Below are positions 34,922 through 42,791 of a stretch of DNA of 62,013 nucleotides, one piece after another. The translations under genes were made by a program, and so were the position numbers. The notes beneath the pieces are model-generated. The model worked only from the letters and a program-made list of their open reading frames with translations. It was not told the origin of the DNA and ran no database searches. Position 1 is the stretch's first letter; the number at the start of each line of letters is the position of its first letter. Source of the stretch: 66-474 sp040255405 (GTDB taxonomy: Bacteria > Pseudomonadota > Gammaproteobacteria > Xanthomonadales > Rhodanobacteraceae); the NCBI GenBank assembly GCA_040255405.1, contig JBDZUX010000014.1, positions 1-62,013 of the forward strand. The letters are read 5' to 3'.

Positions 34922-35011
34922 GACGCGGATCAGCGCGGATGGACACGGATAAAGCTGGATTGTTGCTGGTTGGTCGTTTCCAATCCGTGTATATCCGCTC
35001 TGATCCGCGTC
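34922..35011. repeat. Dispersed inverted repeat, family 1, copy C
   Basis: The best-preserved copy: arms 34922-34948 and 34985-35011 match at 24 of 27 positions and are made of GCGGAT and ACACGG units. It is followed by a run of A and by T-rich sequence. It lies between the xseA stop and the aldehyde dehydrogenase start. Confidence 0.8.
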
Positions 35012-35023
35012 AAAAAATCTTTT

Positions 35024-36382
35024 TCATTGCCGAACCGGTTGATCGACCTTGAGCGGCAATTCGCCATCGGCAAGCCGCGCGTGCACACGTGCGCCGGGCG
35101 TCACGTTCTGCGCCGAGCGCAGCACGTTTCCGGATTCATCGAACAGGATCGCGTAGCCGCGCTTGAGCACGTCGAGCGGGCTGACCGCATGCAAGGCGCG
35201 CGCAAGTTCGGCCAACCGCTGCCGGCGGCGCTCGCTGCAACGTTCCCACGCGGCAAGGAGCCGCCGTTGCAGGTCCGCATTGCGCTGCGTCAGCTGCTGC
35301 AGGCGCGCTTGCGGGTGCCGCGACAGCAGCCGTGTCCGGGCGTGGTCGAGGCGTGCGGCCGCGCGTTCGTACGTCCATGCCTGCGCACGCAGCAGGCGTT
35401 CGTGCAGCGCAGCCATCCGTTCGCGACCCATCGCCAAGCGCTGCTGCGGCCGCTGGGTATTGAGCCGCGCGGCGAGATGATCGAGCCGCTGCATCAGGTT
35501 TTGCGCGCGCCGCCGCCAACCCGCCTGCAATCGGCCGTCGAGATGCGCCAGCATCCGAACCAGCCCGTCGCCATCGGGCAGGATCAATTCGGCGGCGGCG
35601 GAGGGCGTCGGCGCACGCAGGTCGGCGACAAAATCGCTGATCGAAAAATCGACCTCGTGCCCGACCGCCGACACCACCGGAACCGGGCTGCTGGCGATCG
35701 CGCGCGCAACCGCCTCGTCGTTGAACGCCCCAAGGTCTTCCAGCGAGCCGCCGCCGCGGGTGACCAGCAGCACGTCGTAACGGGCGGCGTTCGCCGCCTT
35801 GCGGAGCATCGCCGCGATCTGCGCCGGTGCTTCCGCGCCCTGCACCAGCACCGGCAGCACCTCCACTTCGGTCAGCGCGAAGCGCCGGCGCGCCACCGAC
35901 AACACGTCGCGGATCGCCGCGCCGCTGGCCGAAGTGATCACGCCGATCCGGCGCGGAAAGGTGGGCAGCGCGCGCTTACGGCTTGCATCGAACAGGCCTT
36001 CCGCCTGCAGCTTCGCCTTGAGCTGCTCGAACGCACGGCGCAGCGCGCCTTCACCGGCGTCTTCCATCTGTTCGACGATCAACTGGAAACTGCCGCGCGC
36101 TTCGTACAGGCTGACGCGTGCGCGCGCCAGCACCCGCGTGCCGTTGCCGGGCCGGAACCGCAGCCGCGCGTTTTCGCGTGCGAACATCGCGCAGCGCACC
36201 TCGGCGGCTGTGTCTTTCAGCGAGAAATACCAGTGACCGGAGGCGGCGCGCGTGAAATTGCACAGCTCGCCTTCAATCCAGATCATCGGCAGCGCGCCTT
36301 CGATCAACTCGCGCACCAGCCGGTTGAGCGCGGAGGGCGTCAGTACGCGGCGCGGGTCGGGTGCTGGGGCATCAGCGGTCAT
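35024..36382 (-). CDS. xseA: Exodeoxyribonuclease VII large subunit
   Basis: A 452-residue catalytic subunit of ExoVII, which degrades single-stranded DNA. The N-terminal OB fold (about 10-105) contains IWIEGELCNFTRAASGHWYFSLKD; the catalytic core holds RIGVITSASGAAIRDV, VTRGGGSLEDL and VSAVGHEVDFSISDFVADLRAPTPSAAAE; a long Arg/Leu/Gln-rich coiled coil follows. xseB is not adjacent. Its start overlaps the stop of the phospholipase-D gene by 11 bases. Confidence 0.95.
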   Translation of the reverse strand: MTADAPAPDPRRVLTPSALNRLVRELIEGALPMIWIEGELCNFTRAASGHWYFSLKDTAAEVRCAMFARENARLRFRPGNGTRVLARARVSLYEARGSFQLIVEQMEDAGEGALRRAFEQLKAKLQAEGLFDASRKRALPTFPRRIGVITSASGAAIRDVLSVARRRFALTEVEVLPVLVQGAEAPAQIAAMLRKAANAARYDVLLVTRGGGSLEDLGAFNDEAVARAIASSPVPVVSAVGHEVDFSISDFVADLRAPTPSAAAELILPDGDGLVRMLAHLDGRLQAGWRRRAQNLMQRLDHLAARLNTQRPQQRLAMGRERMAALHERLLRAQAWTYERAAARLDHARTRLLSRHPQARLQQLTQRNADLQRRLLAAWERCSERRRQRLAELARALHAVSPLDVLKRGYAILFDESGNVLRSAQNVTPGARVHARLADGELPLKVDQPVRQ

Positions 36383-37841
36383 GACCGGCCCCGGCCTTGG
36401 TGGCGGCGTCGGGGACGGCGTTGGCGGGGGAAGTCCGCTTGCGGCGGCTGCGCATGCGCAGCCAGCGTGCAGCGAGGCTGACGCCGACCCACGCCGCCAG
36501 CGCGCCGAGCGGCCATGCCAAAGCCTGTGGCCACAGTGCGGCGACCACGGCGATCGCGAGCAAAACCAGCGCGCCGCCTATCAGCGGGCGCGATTCGGTA
36601 TCGCTCAGCACGCGCCGATTGCCGAGCGCCGCGCCGAGAGTGTTGGCCATGCGCATCGCGCCGACCGCGCTGCGCCCCGCGCTGCCGTGGCCGCGCAGGC
36701 CGTGGTGCGGAGGCGGCGTGGCGGGTCGCGCGCGGCGCCGCGACAACACGATTTCGGTGGCGTGTTCGAGGTCGCGTTCGTATTGTTCCGCGAGCTGGAG
36801 GGCGAAGTTCTCGTTCTCGATGGCCACGTCGATTTCGCAATTGCCCAGCCAGCTCGCGATGTTGAGGTTGGTGGAACCCACGCGCGCCCATTGGCTGTCG
36901 GCCACCGCTGTCTTGGCGTGCAGCATCGGTCCTTTCCATTCGAAGATGCGGATACCGGCTTCCAGCAATGCGCGATAGCCCGTTCGCGACAGCGCGGCGA
37001 CAGCGGGGATGTCGGACGCGCCCGGCACCAGCAGGCGCACGTCCACGCCATCCGAGGAGGCGTTCATCAACGCGCTGAGGTACGGCGCGACGCCGATGAA
37101 ATACGCATCGGTCAGCCACAGCCGTTCGCGCGCCAGCGCGGCGATCAATTGATCGATCCTGAAGGTGCCGGCGCTCGACGGCAGCGTGGCGATCACGCGC
37201 AGGGCCACGTCACCCACAGGCTCGATGCGATTCTCCGACGGCTGTGGCAACGGGTCCCCGAGCGCCGCCCAAGTCTCCGCGAATGCGTGCACAAGGTCGG
37301 CCACGGCAGGTCCGTACAGCGCCACGCCGGTGTCGCGCCAGGGTTCGCGGCCGCGCGCCGGATCGCCCAGCCATGCCGCGCTGATGCAGACGCCGGACAC
37401 GAATCCCACGCGGTCGTCCACCGTCAGCAGTTTGCGGTGGTCGCGGTTGACCCAGCCGAATGGGCTCAGGGGGTCGAACGGGTTGTAGGTGCGAACGTCA
37501 CCGCCCGCTTCGCGCAAGGGTTGCCAGAACCGCGACCGGGATTGGCCGAGGCAGCCCAGCCAGTCGTGAAGCACGCACACGTGCACGCCGGCCTTCGCGC
37601 GCTCAGCCAAGGCCGCCATGAATTCGCGACCGACCGCATCGTCGCGAAAAATGTAGTTGCAAAACAATATGTTGCGACGCGCACTTCGAATGGCTTCGAG
37701 CCATGCATCGAAGTTGGCGCGCGCGTCGATCAGCAAGTCCACGCGGTTGCCGAGGGAAAGCGGGGCGCCCGCCGCACGCGACAAGGCCTGTTGGGCCAGC
37801 GGGCGGAACGAAGCGGATGCGCGTTGGCGCGAGCTGTGCAT
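36372..37841 (-). CDS. Cardiolipin synthase-like phospholipase D protein
   Basis: A 489-residue protein with two HKD motifs: H135-x-K137-x4-D142 and H308-x-K310-x4-D315 followed by GSTNLN. This matches cardiolipin synthase ClsB-type enzymes, which join phosphatidylglycerol with another lipid. A C-terminal membrane helix or hairpin (about 430-465) with a basic tail would anchor it at the inner membrane; N-terminal membrane helices of ClsA are absent. The ATG at 37841 is used; one at 37862 would add seven residues and sits after a GGGG stretch. It overlaps xseA downstream by 11 bases. Confidence 0.85.
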   Translation of the reverse strand: MHSSRQRASASFRPLAQQALSRAAGAPLSLGNRVDLLIDARANFDAWLEAIRSARRNILFCNYIFRDDAVGREFMAALAERAKAGVHVCVLHDWLGCLGQSRSRFWQPLREAGGDVRTYNPFDPLSPFGWVNRDHRKLLTVDDRVGFVSGVCISAAWLGDPARGREPWRDTGVALYGPAVADLVHAFAETWAALGDPLPQPSENRIEPVGDVALRVIATLPSSAGTFRIDQLIAALARERLWLTDAYFIGVAPYLSALMNASSDGVDVRLLVPGASDIPAVAALSRTGYRALLEAGIRIFEWKGPMLHAKTAVADSQWARVGSTNLNIASWLGNCEIDVAIENENFALQLAEQYERDLEHATEIVLSRRRARPATPPPHHGLRGHGSAGRSAVGAMRMANTLGAALGNRRVLSDTESRPLIGGALVLLAIAVVAALWPQALAWPLGALAAWVGVSLAARWLRMRSRRKRTSPANAVPDAATKAGAGHDR

Positions 37842-37954
37842 GACTGATTTCACAGGGCCCATGTTCGGCGGCCCCGGTCTCCGGTTCAAGGCTAGAATGG
37901 GAGGAGTTTCGACGCACAGTTCCAGGCCGAAACCACAGGGGGTTCGAAGCCGCG

Positions 37955-39610
37955 ATGGACTACTACCAACGCCTGATCGAAGATTTGCCCGCGCGCCTGC
38001 CGCCGGGACGTTCGCAACGGGCAGGCGAAAAATCGATCCGGGAAGCCGTTGCGGTGCTGCCGCTGGCCAATCCCATGCAGGCGATCCATGAAGTCGGCCA
38101 GCTGCTCGATGGCATGCTGGCCACGACCTGGGCGGGCGCGGAACGGATCGCGGCGCTGGAGCACCTGCGCGCGCCGGTCGAAAGCCTGTGCGGGTGGATC
38201 GAACGCCAGGTCGGTGCCGAGCCGCATCCATTGCCCGCGGCCGCGGCCGAGTGGGCGGCTGCCGCACAACGCGTGCAATGGATGATGCTGGGTGGCTACG
38301 CCGTGGGCCTGCATGAACTTTGCATGCCCGCCGGCAAGGTGCCGATGTTCAAGGGTAAGTTCGCGGCCACCGCCGTGGTGCGCGCGCTGGCCCACGCCGA
38401 CCGGGTGCTGACCTGGTCGTATCGCCAGTATCAGTCGCCGCCGGGTGGCGTGTGGCGGCGGGTCCACGCGTTGCATGCCTTCGCGGGCGAACTCGCGCTG
38501 GCCGACCAGCCGGTCGAGGATGCGCTTGCCGGCGGCACCCCGCAGACGGCGCGCACGGCCTATGCGCAGCTGCTGCTGCTGGCCATGGGCAACCCGTATC
38601 GTTTTTCCGCGCGCGAATTGCAGGAAGCGCGCCAGGTGATCCGTTGCGTGGCCAGCCAGTGCGTGCTGGCGCGTGCCGGCGGCGAAGGCGTCGGCGTCGA
38701 CACCGACAGCGACGCCGGGCCGGGCTACATCGCGGAGGAACGCCTGGGCACTGGATCCGGTGTGCTGGCCGTCGATGTCGCGCCGATCGAGCGCGTGTTC
38801 GACGAACGCAGTGCATTGCTGCCCGCGGGCGTCGATGCGATCGACCTGCCGCAGCCCGGTGGCGGCGTGTTGACGACCAGCGTGCGCTTCCTCGACCGCC
38901 TGCGCCAAGGGTGGGGTCCGGCGCCACGCGGTCATGCGCGGCTGACGGCGAAGCACGCGCTCGACGTGGTGGTCGGCATGCACGCCCTGCATTACGCACT
39001 GGCCGGCAACCTCGACTTCGGGACCTTCGTGCGCCGCGTCCATGGCGACGCGATCATGGTCGGCGCCCACGAACTGGCTTCCGCGTGGATGGCCACGGCC
39101 GATAGCACGCGCCCGCAGGTTTTCCGCGCCGACGTCCTGGACCAGAGCGGCGGTGGCTACCGGATGCGCCTGCACGGCGTGGAGGGCCTGCGGATGCGCA
39201 TCGGTGAAGTGGTCGGCCTGTCGCCGGTGGACGACGAGGACGATCGCGACTGGATGGTCGGCGTGATCCGCTGGCTGCGGCACGCCGGCGAAAGCGAATT
39301 GCTGGGCGTGGAACTGCTGCGGCGGGAAGCCCGTGCGGCGGGCCTGCGCCCGGTCACCGCGGAAGGCGAAACGCTGGCCCCGTTGCGCGCGGTTGAACTG
39401 ATGGACGGGCGCGAGGTCGACAATCTGTCCGTACTGGTAACCAGCGGACTGGCCCGCAACATCGTTGCCGCGGAAGTGGTGCTGCCGGCGCGCGCATCCG
39501 ACTGGGACTCGCACGCCTCGGTTGCAACCTGGCGCACGGGTGATACCGAACCCCTGGGGCCCTCGTGTTTTTGCGTTACCCTTGAACGCGATGGAACAAA
39601 CGTGGTTTGA
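37955..39610 (+). CDS. Conserved protein with possible PilZ-like C-terminal domain
   Basis: A 551-residue soluble protein, mostly helical over the first 390 residues (AIHEVGQLLDGML, WSYRQYQ, PYRFSARELQEARQV). The last 150 have a beta pattern, FRADVLDQSGGGYRMRLHG then GEVVGLSP and WMVGVIRWLRH, which resembles degenerate PilZ-type barrels, though the RxxxR and NxSxxG c-di-GMP residues are not clearly kept. I know similar proteins from xanthomonads without assigned function. No signal or membrane segment. It precedes the small zinc-ribbon gene by ten bases. Confidence 0.6.
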   Translation: MDYYQRLIEDLPARLPPGRSQRAGEKSIREAVAVLPLANPMQAIHEVGQLLDGMLATTWAGAERIAALEHLRAPVESLCGWIERQVGAEPHPLPAAAAEWAAAAQRVQWMMLGGYAVGLHELCMPAGKVPMFKGKFAATAVVRALAHADRVLTWSYRQYQSPPGGVWRRVHALHAFAGELALADQPVEDALAGGTPQTARTAYAQLLLLAMGNPYRFSARELQEARQVIRCVASQCVLARAGGEGVGVDTDSDAGPGYIAEERLGTGSGVLAVDVAPIERVFDERSALLPAGVDAIDLPQPGGGVLTTSVRFLDRLRQGWGPAPRGHARLTAKHALDVVVGMHALHYALAGNLDFGTFVRRVHGDAIMVGAHELASAWMATADSTRPQVFRADVLDQSGGGYRMRLHGVEGLRMRIGEVVGLSPVDDEDDRDWMVGVIRWLRHAGESELLGVELLRREARAAGLRPVTAEGETLAPLRAVELMDGREVDNLSVLVTSGLARNIVAAEVVLPARASDWDSHASVATWRTGDTEPLGPSCFCVTLERDGTNVV

Positions 39611-39620
39611 AGGAGACGAC

Positions 39621-39824
39621 ATGGCGCGACAGATGCGCGGCGAATGCGGGCACTGCCACGCGCAGGTGACGCCGGGGGGTAGGGTCCGGATTGGCGTGTT
39701 CGGGTGCATCTCCTGCCCGCGATGCACCGGCTCGATGGGGTACGGGTGTTCCGACTTCAACGGCGGAGCCGTGCGCAAGGTGCGGCCGGGCCCCGCACGC
39801 ACGGCGGGACCCGCGACTGCGTGA
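39621..39824 (+). CDS. Small zinc-ribbon protein
   Basis: A 67-residue protein with cysteine pairs CGHC (9-12) and CISCPRC plus a further Cys in MGYGC, suggesting one zinc ribbon. A strong ribosome site AAGGAG lies 7 bases upstream, and its TGA overlaps the kdsB GTG (GTGA), so kdsB translation is probably coupled to it. The tail after about residue 50 is Arg/Pro/Ala-rich. No function recognised; coding is supported by the ribosome site, the cysteine pattern and the coupling. Confidence 0.6.
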   Translation: MARQMRGECGHCHAQVTPGGRVRIGVFGCISCPRCTGSMGYGCSDFNGGAVRKVRPGPARTAGPATA

Positions 39825-40603
39825 ACGTCGGGCAGGATTTCATCGTCGCGATTCCCGCGCGCCACGGTTCGACCCGCCTGCCGGGCAAACCGTTGCGACT
39901 GCTGGGCGGCGAGCCGTTGATCGTGCACGTGGCGCGGCGCGCGCGCGCCGCGGGTGCGTCGCGGGTGGTGGTCGCCACCGATGACGCACGCATCGCGGAT
40001 GCGCTGGAGGGCGGCGACATGGAGGTGTGCATGACACGCGCCGACCACGCCAGTGGCAGCGATCGTCTTGCCGAATGCGCCCAGGTACTTGGGTGGCCGG
40101 ACGACGCGCGGATCGTGAACCTGCAGGGCGACGAACCATTCGCGCCTGCGGCAGGCATCCGTGCGGTCGCCGAAGCACTGCGCGAGGATCCGGCGCCGAT
40201 GGCGACGCTTGCGACACCGATCGAGTTGGTGGAGCAGTGGTTCGACCCGAACACGGTCAAGGTCGTTTGCGATGCGCGCGGCCATGCGCTGTATTTCTCG
40301 CGCGCGCCGGTGCCGTGGGCCCGCGACGCGCTGGCGCACGACCGCACGCGCGTCCCCCCGGGTGTGACCGTGTTGCGCCACATCGGCATCTATGGTTATC
40401 GCGCGAAGTTCCTGAAGGCTTTCGCTGCGCTGGCGCGCACGCCACTGGAACGCGCGGAATCGCTGGAGCAATTGCGCGCGCTGGAACACGGTTTTGCGGT
40501 CGCGGTGCGCACCACGCCGGAACCGTTCCCGCCGGGCGTGGACACCGAAGAAGATCTCGCGCGCGCCGAGTACGCGCTGGCCGCGATGAAGGTGGCGCCA
40601 TGA
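39821..40603 (+). CDS. kdsB: 3-deoxy-manno-octulosonate cytidylyltransferase KdsB
   Basis: A 260-residue enzyme that activates KDO as CMP-KDO for lipid A core synthesis. FIVAIPARHGSTRLPGKPL is the CTP-binding opener. ASGSDRLAECAQ, LQGDEPF (metal and CTP), YFSRAPVPWARD and HIGIYGYRAKFL are all conserved. The start is GTG at 39821, inside the stop of the small zinc-ribbon gene. An upstream in-frame ATG at 39704 would overlap that gene and add unconserved sequence. Its stop overlaps the next ATG. Confidence 0.95.
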   Translation: MNVGQDFIVAIPARHGSTRLPGKPLRLLGGEPLIVHVARRARAAGASRVVVATDDARIADALEGGDMEVCMTRADHASGSDRLAECAQVLGWPDDARIVNLQGDEPFAPAAGIRAVAEALREDPAPMATLATPIELVEQWFDPNTVKVVCDARGHALYFSRAPVPWARDALAHDRTRVPPGVTVLRHIGIYGYRAKFLKAFAALARTPLERAESLEQLRALEHGFAVAVRTTPEPFPPGVDTEEDLARAEYALAAMKVAP

Positions 40604-41097
40604 TCCGGCCGCCCGCCGGCGTGTTGTTCGTCTGCCTCGGCAACATCTGCCGTTCGCCGACGGCCGAGTACGTGGCGCGCGTGGAATTCGAGAAGCTCGG
40701 CCTGCGGATACCGGTGGCCTCGCGCGGCCTCGGCAACTGGCACGTGGGGCAGGGCGCCGACCCGCGCGCCGTCGCCGCGGCGCGCGCGCAGGGGTTCGAC
40801 CTGTCGCCGCATCGCGCGCGGCAATTCCACGAGGACGATTTCGGCCGTTTCGAGACGGTGCTGGCGGTGGATCGCGCCACGCTCGACGAATTGCGCAGGC
40901 GCGTACCCGACGACCTGCCGGCGCCCGAGCGCTTCCTGGTTGCGGCGGGCCTGGCGCCGCGTTTTTCGATCGACGATGGCGACGTGCCCGACCCGTATAC
41001 CGGCACTCCGGATGATTTCGACGCGGTGCTGGGCTTGATCCGGCGGGGCATCGACGCACTCGGCGCACGCCTGCGCGCCGGCGGGGTGCCGCGGTGA
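40600..41097 (+). CDS. Low-molecular-weight protein-tyrosine phosphatase
   Basis: A 165-residue phosphatase with the P-loop C12-LGNIC-R18-S and the general acid Asp in PDPYTG. In bacteria such enzymes usually act on tyrosine kinases or on envelope polysaccharide enzymes. No BY-kinase gene is in the window. It overlaps kdsB (ATGA) and the thioredoxin/NHL gene (GTGA), forming a translationally coupled trio. Confidence 0.92.
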   Translation: MIRPPAGVLFVCLGNICRSPTAEYVARVEFEKLGLRIPVASRGLGNWHVGQGADPRAVAAARAQGFDLSPHRARQFHEDDFGRFETVLAVDRATLDELRRRVPDDLPAPERFLVAAGLAPRFSIDDGDVPDPYTGTPDDFDAVLGLIRRGIDALGARLRAGGVPR

Positions 41098-42563
41098 TCG
41101 TCGGCGACATTCCCTTCGACGCCACCCGCGCGGTTTCGCGTCCGGTGTTGCCCGAATTTCCCGATGCGCTGCGTTGGGTCAATCGCCGCGAACGGTTGCG
41201 GTTGGGCGATTGGCGCGGACAGATCGTGCTGGTGTTGTTCTGGAACGCGAGCAGCGTCAGCAGCGCCAACATGCTGGGCGAGTTGCGCCAGCTCGAAAAG
41301 AAGATGCCGAGCGCATTCGTGCCGGTATACGTGCACACGCCGCGCTTTGCGTCGCAGCAATCCGATGCTGCGGTGCTCAAGGCGGCGCATCGCAACCGGC
41401 TGCGTGCGCCGGTCGCGAACGACGGCGACTGGCTGGCCTGGAAGCAGCTCACGATCCCGGCCTGGCCGACCACCTTGCTGGTTGACGCGAACGGCGGCCT
41501 CGCGGCCCGTCTGGTGGGCGAAGGCCGCAGCCAGGAAATCGAGGACGCGATCGTCCAGTTGCGCGACCAGATGCATGCGGAAAGTTCGGCGTTGCCCGCG
41601 CCGGTACCGGCGCCGCTGTGCGACGTGCGCGCCGAACCGGCGAGTCCGCTGGCGTTTCCCGCGCATGCCCTGGCCACGCGCACGCGCCTGTTCGTCAGTG
41701 ATTCCGGGCACCACCGCATCCTCGAGTGCAGCCACGATGGGCGGGTGCTGCGGCAATTCGGCTCGGGCACGCCGGGCAACTGGGACGGACAACTGGCGGC
41801 CTGCGGGTTCCAGCTTCCGCAGGGGCTGGCGATCGACAACGACATGCTCTACGTCGCCGACGCCGGCAACCATTGCGTGCGGCGCGTGCGGCTGGACGCG
41901 GGCGAGGTCGAAACGGTGCTCGGCTCTGGGCGTCCCGTCTACAGCAACGTCGAGGAACAGGGCGGCGGGCTGCATGTCGCGATCAGTGCGCCGCACGCAG
42001 TCGCGGTCGAAGGCGCGATGCTGTACGTGGCGGCGTCGGGGCAGCACCAGATCCTGCGCGCAGACCTGCACCACCAGCGCGTCGAGACGGTCGCCGGCGA
42101 TGGCCGCAGCGACGTGCGCGACGGCATCGGCGGACAATCGTCGTTGTCGCAACCGCTGGCCCTGGCGTCGATGCCAGGGCAGGTATTGATCGCGGACGCA
42201 GGCGGCAACGCGATCCGGCGCCTGCGGTTCGCCGACCTCGCGCTCACCACGCTGGTCGGTTCCTCGCCGTGGGAACCGGGGCGGCACGACGGCGCGGGCC
42301 GCACGGCGCGGCTCGCCTATCCGTCGGGCATCGCGGTCGCCGAAAACCGCGTGTACCTCGCCGACACCTGCAACGACCGATTGTGCGTACTCGATCCGTA
42401 CAGCGGCGAAGTCGCGACGCTGCAATTCGACTACCCGTTGCACGAACCGCAGGGCCTGTCGTTTGCGGCGGATTCGCTGTGGGTGGCCGATCGCAACGAT
42501 CACGCCATCCTGCGCATCGATCCGGAACGCGGGACCTGCGAGCGGGTGGCGGTGGACGAGTGA
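41094..42563 (+). CDS. Thioredoxin-fold plus NHL-repeat protein, likely redox-inactive
   Basis: A 489-residue protein with an N-terminal thioredoxin-like domain (about 30-165) and an NHL-type beta-propeller (about 190-480), the layout of NHLRC2 proteins. Where the CxxC should be the sequence reads FWNASSVSSANML, so the redox cysteines are missing. NHL blades are marked by LFVSDSGHHRI, LYVADAGNHCV, VLIADAGGNAI, VYLADTCNDRL and LWVADRNDHAI. No signal peptide is seen. It starts with GTG overlapping the phosphatase stop. A scaffold or ligand-binding role is likely. Confidence 0.8.
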   Translation: MIVGDIPFDATRAVSRPVLPEFPDALRWVNRRERLRLGDWRGQIVLVLFWNASSVSSANMLGELRQLEKKMPSAFVPVYVHTPRFASQQSDAAVLKAAHRNRLRAPVANDGDWLAWKQLTIPAWPTTLLVDANGGLAARLVGEGRSQEIEDAIVQLRDQMHAESSALPAPVPAPLCDVRAEPASPLAFPAHALATRTRLFVSDSGHHRILECSHDGRVLRQFGSGTPGNWDGQLAACGFQLPQGLAIDNDMLYVADAGNHCVRRVRLDAGEVETVLGSGRPVYSNVEEQGGGLHVAISAPHAVAVEGAMLYVAASGQHQILRADLHHQRVETVAGDGRSDVRDGIGGQSSLSQPLALASMPGQVLIADAGGNAIRRLRFADLALTTLVGSSPWEPGRHDGAGRTARLAYPSGIAVAENRVYLADTCNDRLCVLDPYSGEVATLQFDYPLHEPQGLSFAADSLWVADRNDHAILRIDPERGTCERVAVDE

Positions 42564-42595
42564 CGTCGCGGCATGCGTGGCTTGCTCTCCCGCAG

Positions 42596-42665
42596 GTTGG
42601 GCCGAGCGGGCTCCATCCGCGAAGCCCAACAGCTTTCGTTGGGCTTCGCTACGCTCAGCGCCAAC
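42596..42665. repeat. REP-type doublet upstream of uvrC
   Basis: GTTGGGC (42596) ... GCCCAAC (42624) ... GTTGGGC (42638) ... GCCAAC (42660) form two nested inverted repeats. The inner one, CGAAGCCCAAC/GTTGGGCTTCG, is a perfect 11-base stem with a 7-base loop. This is the GTTGGGC...GCCCAAC class I know from many Gammaproteobacteria. Confidence 0.75.
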
Positions 42666-42791
42666 GTGCAAATGCGATGATCTTTCTGACGCTGGACCGG
42701 GCCTGGTCGGCGTAGAAAATATTGAGGACAGGGTGGCACGAAAGCTTCCGTATGCGGCCAAGCTGCACGATGGCCCGGCTACAATACCGCC

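Noticed and set aside
37892..41845. A 1317-codon minus-strand open frame
   Set aside because: Same reason: it covers real plus-strand genes and shows only shadow-frame composition.
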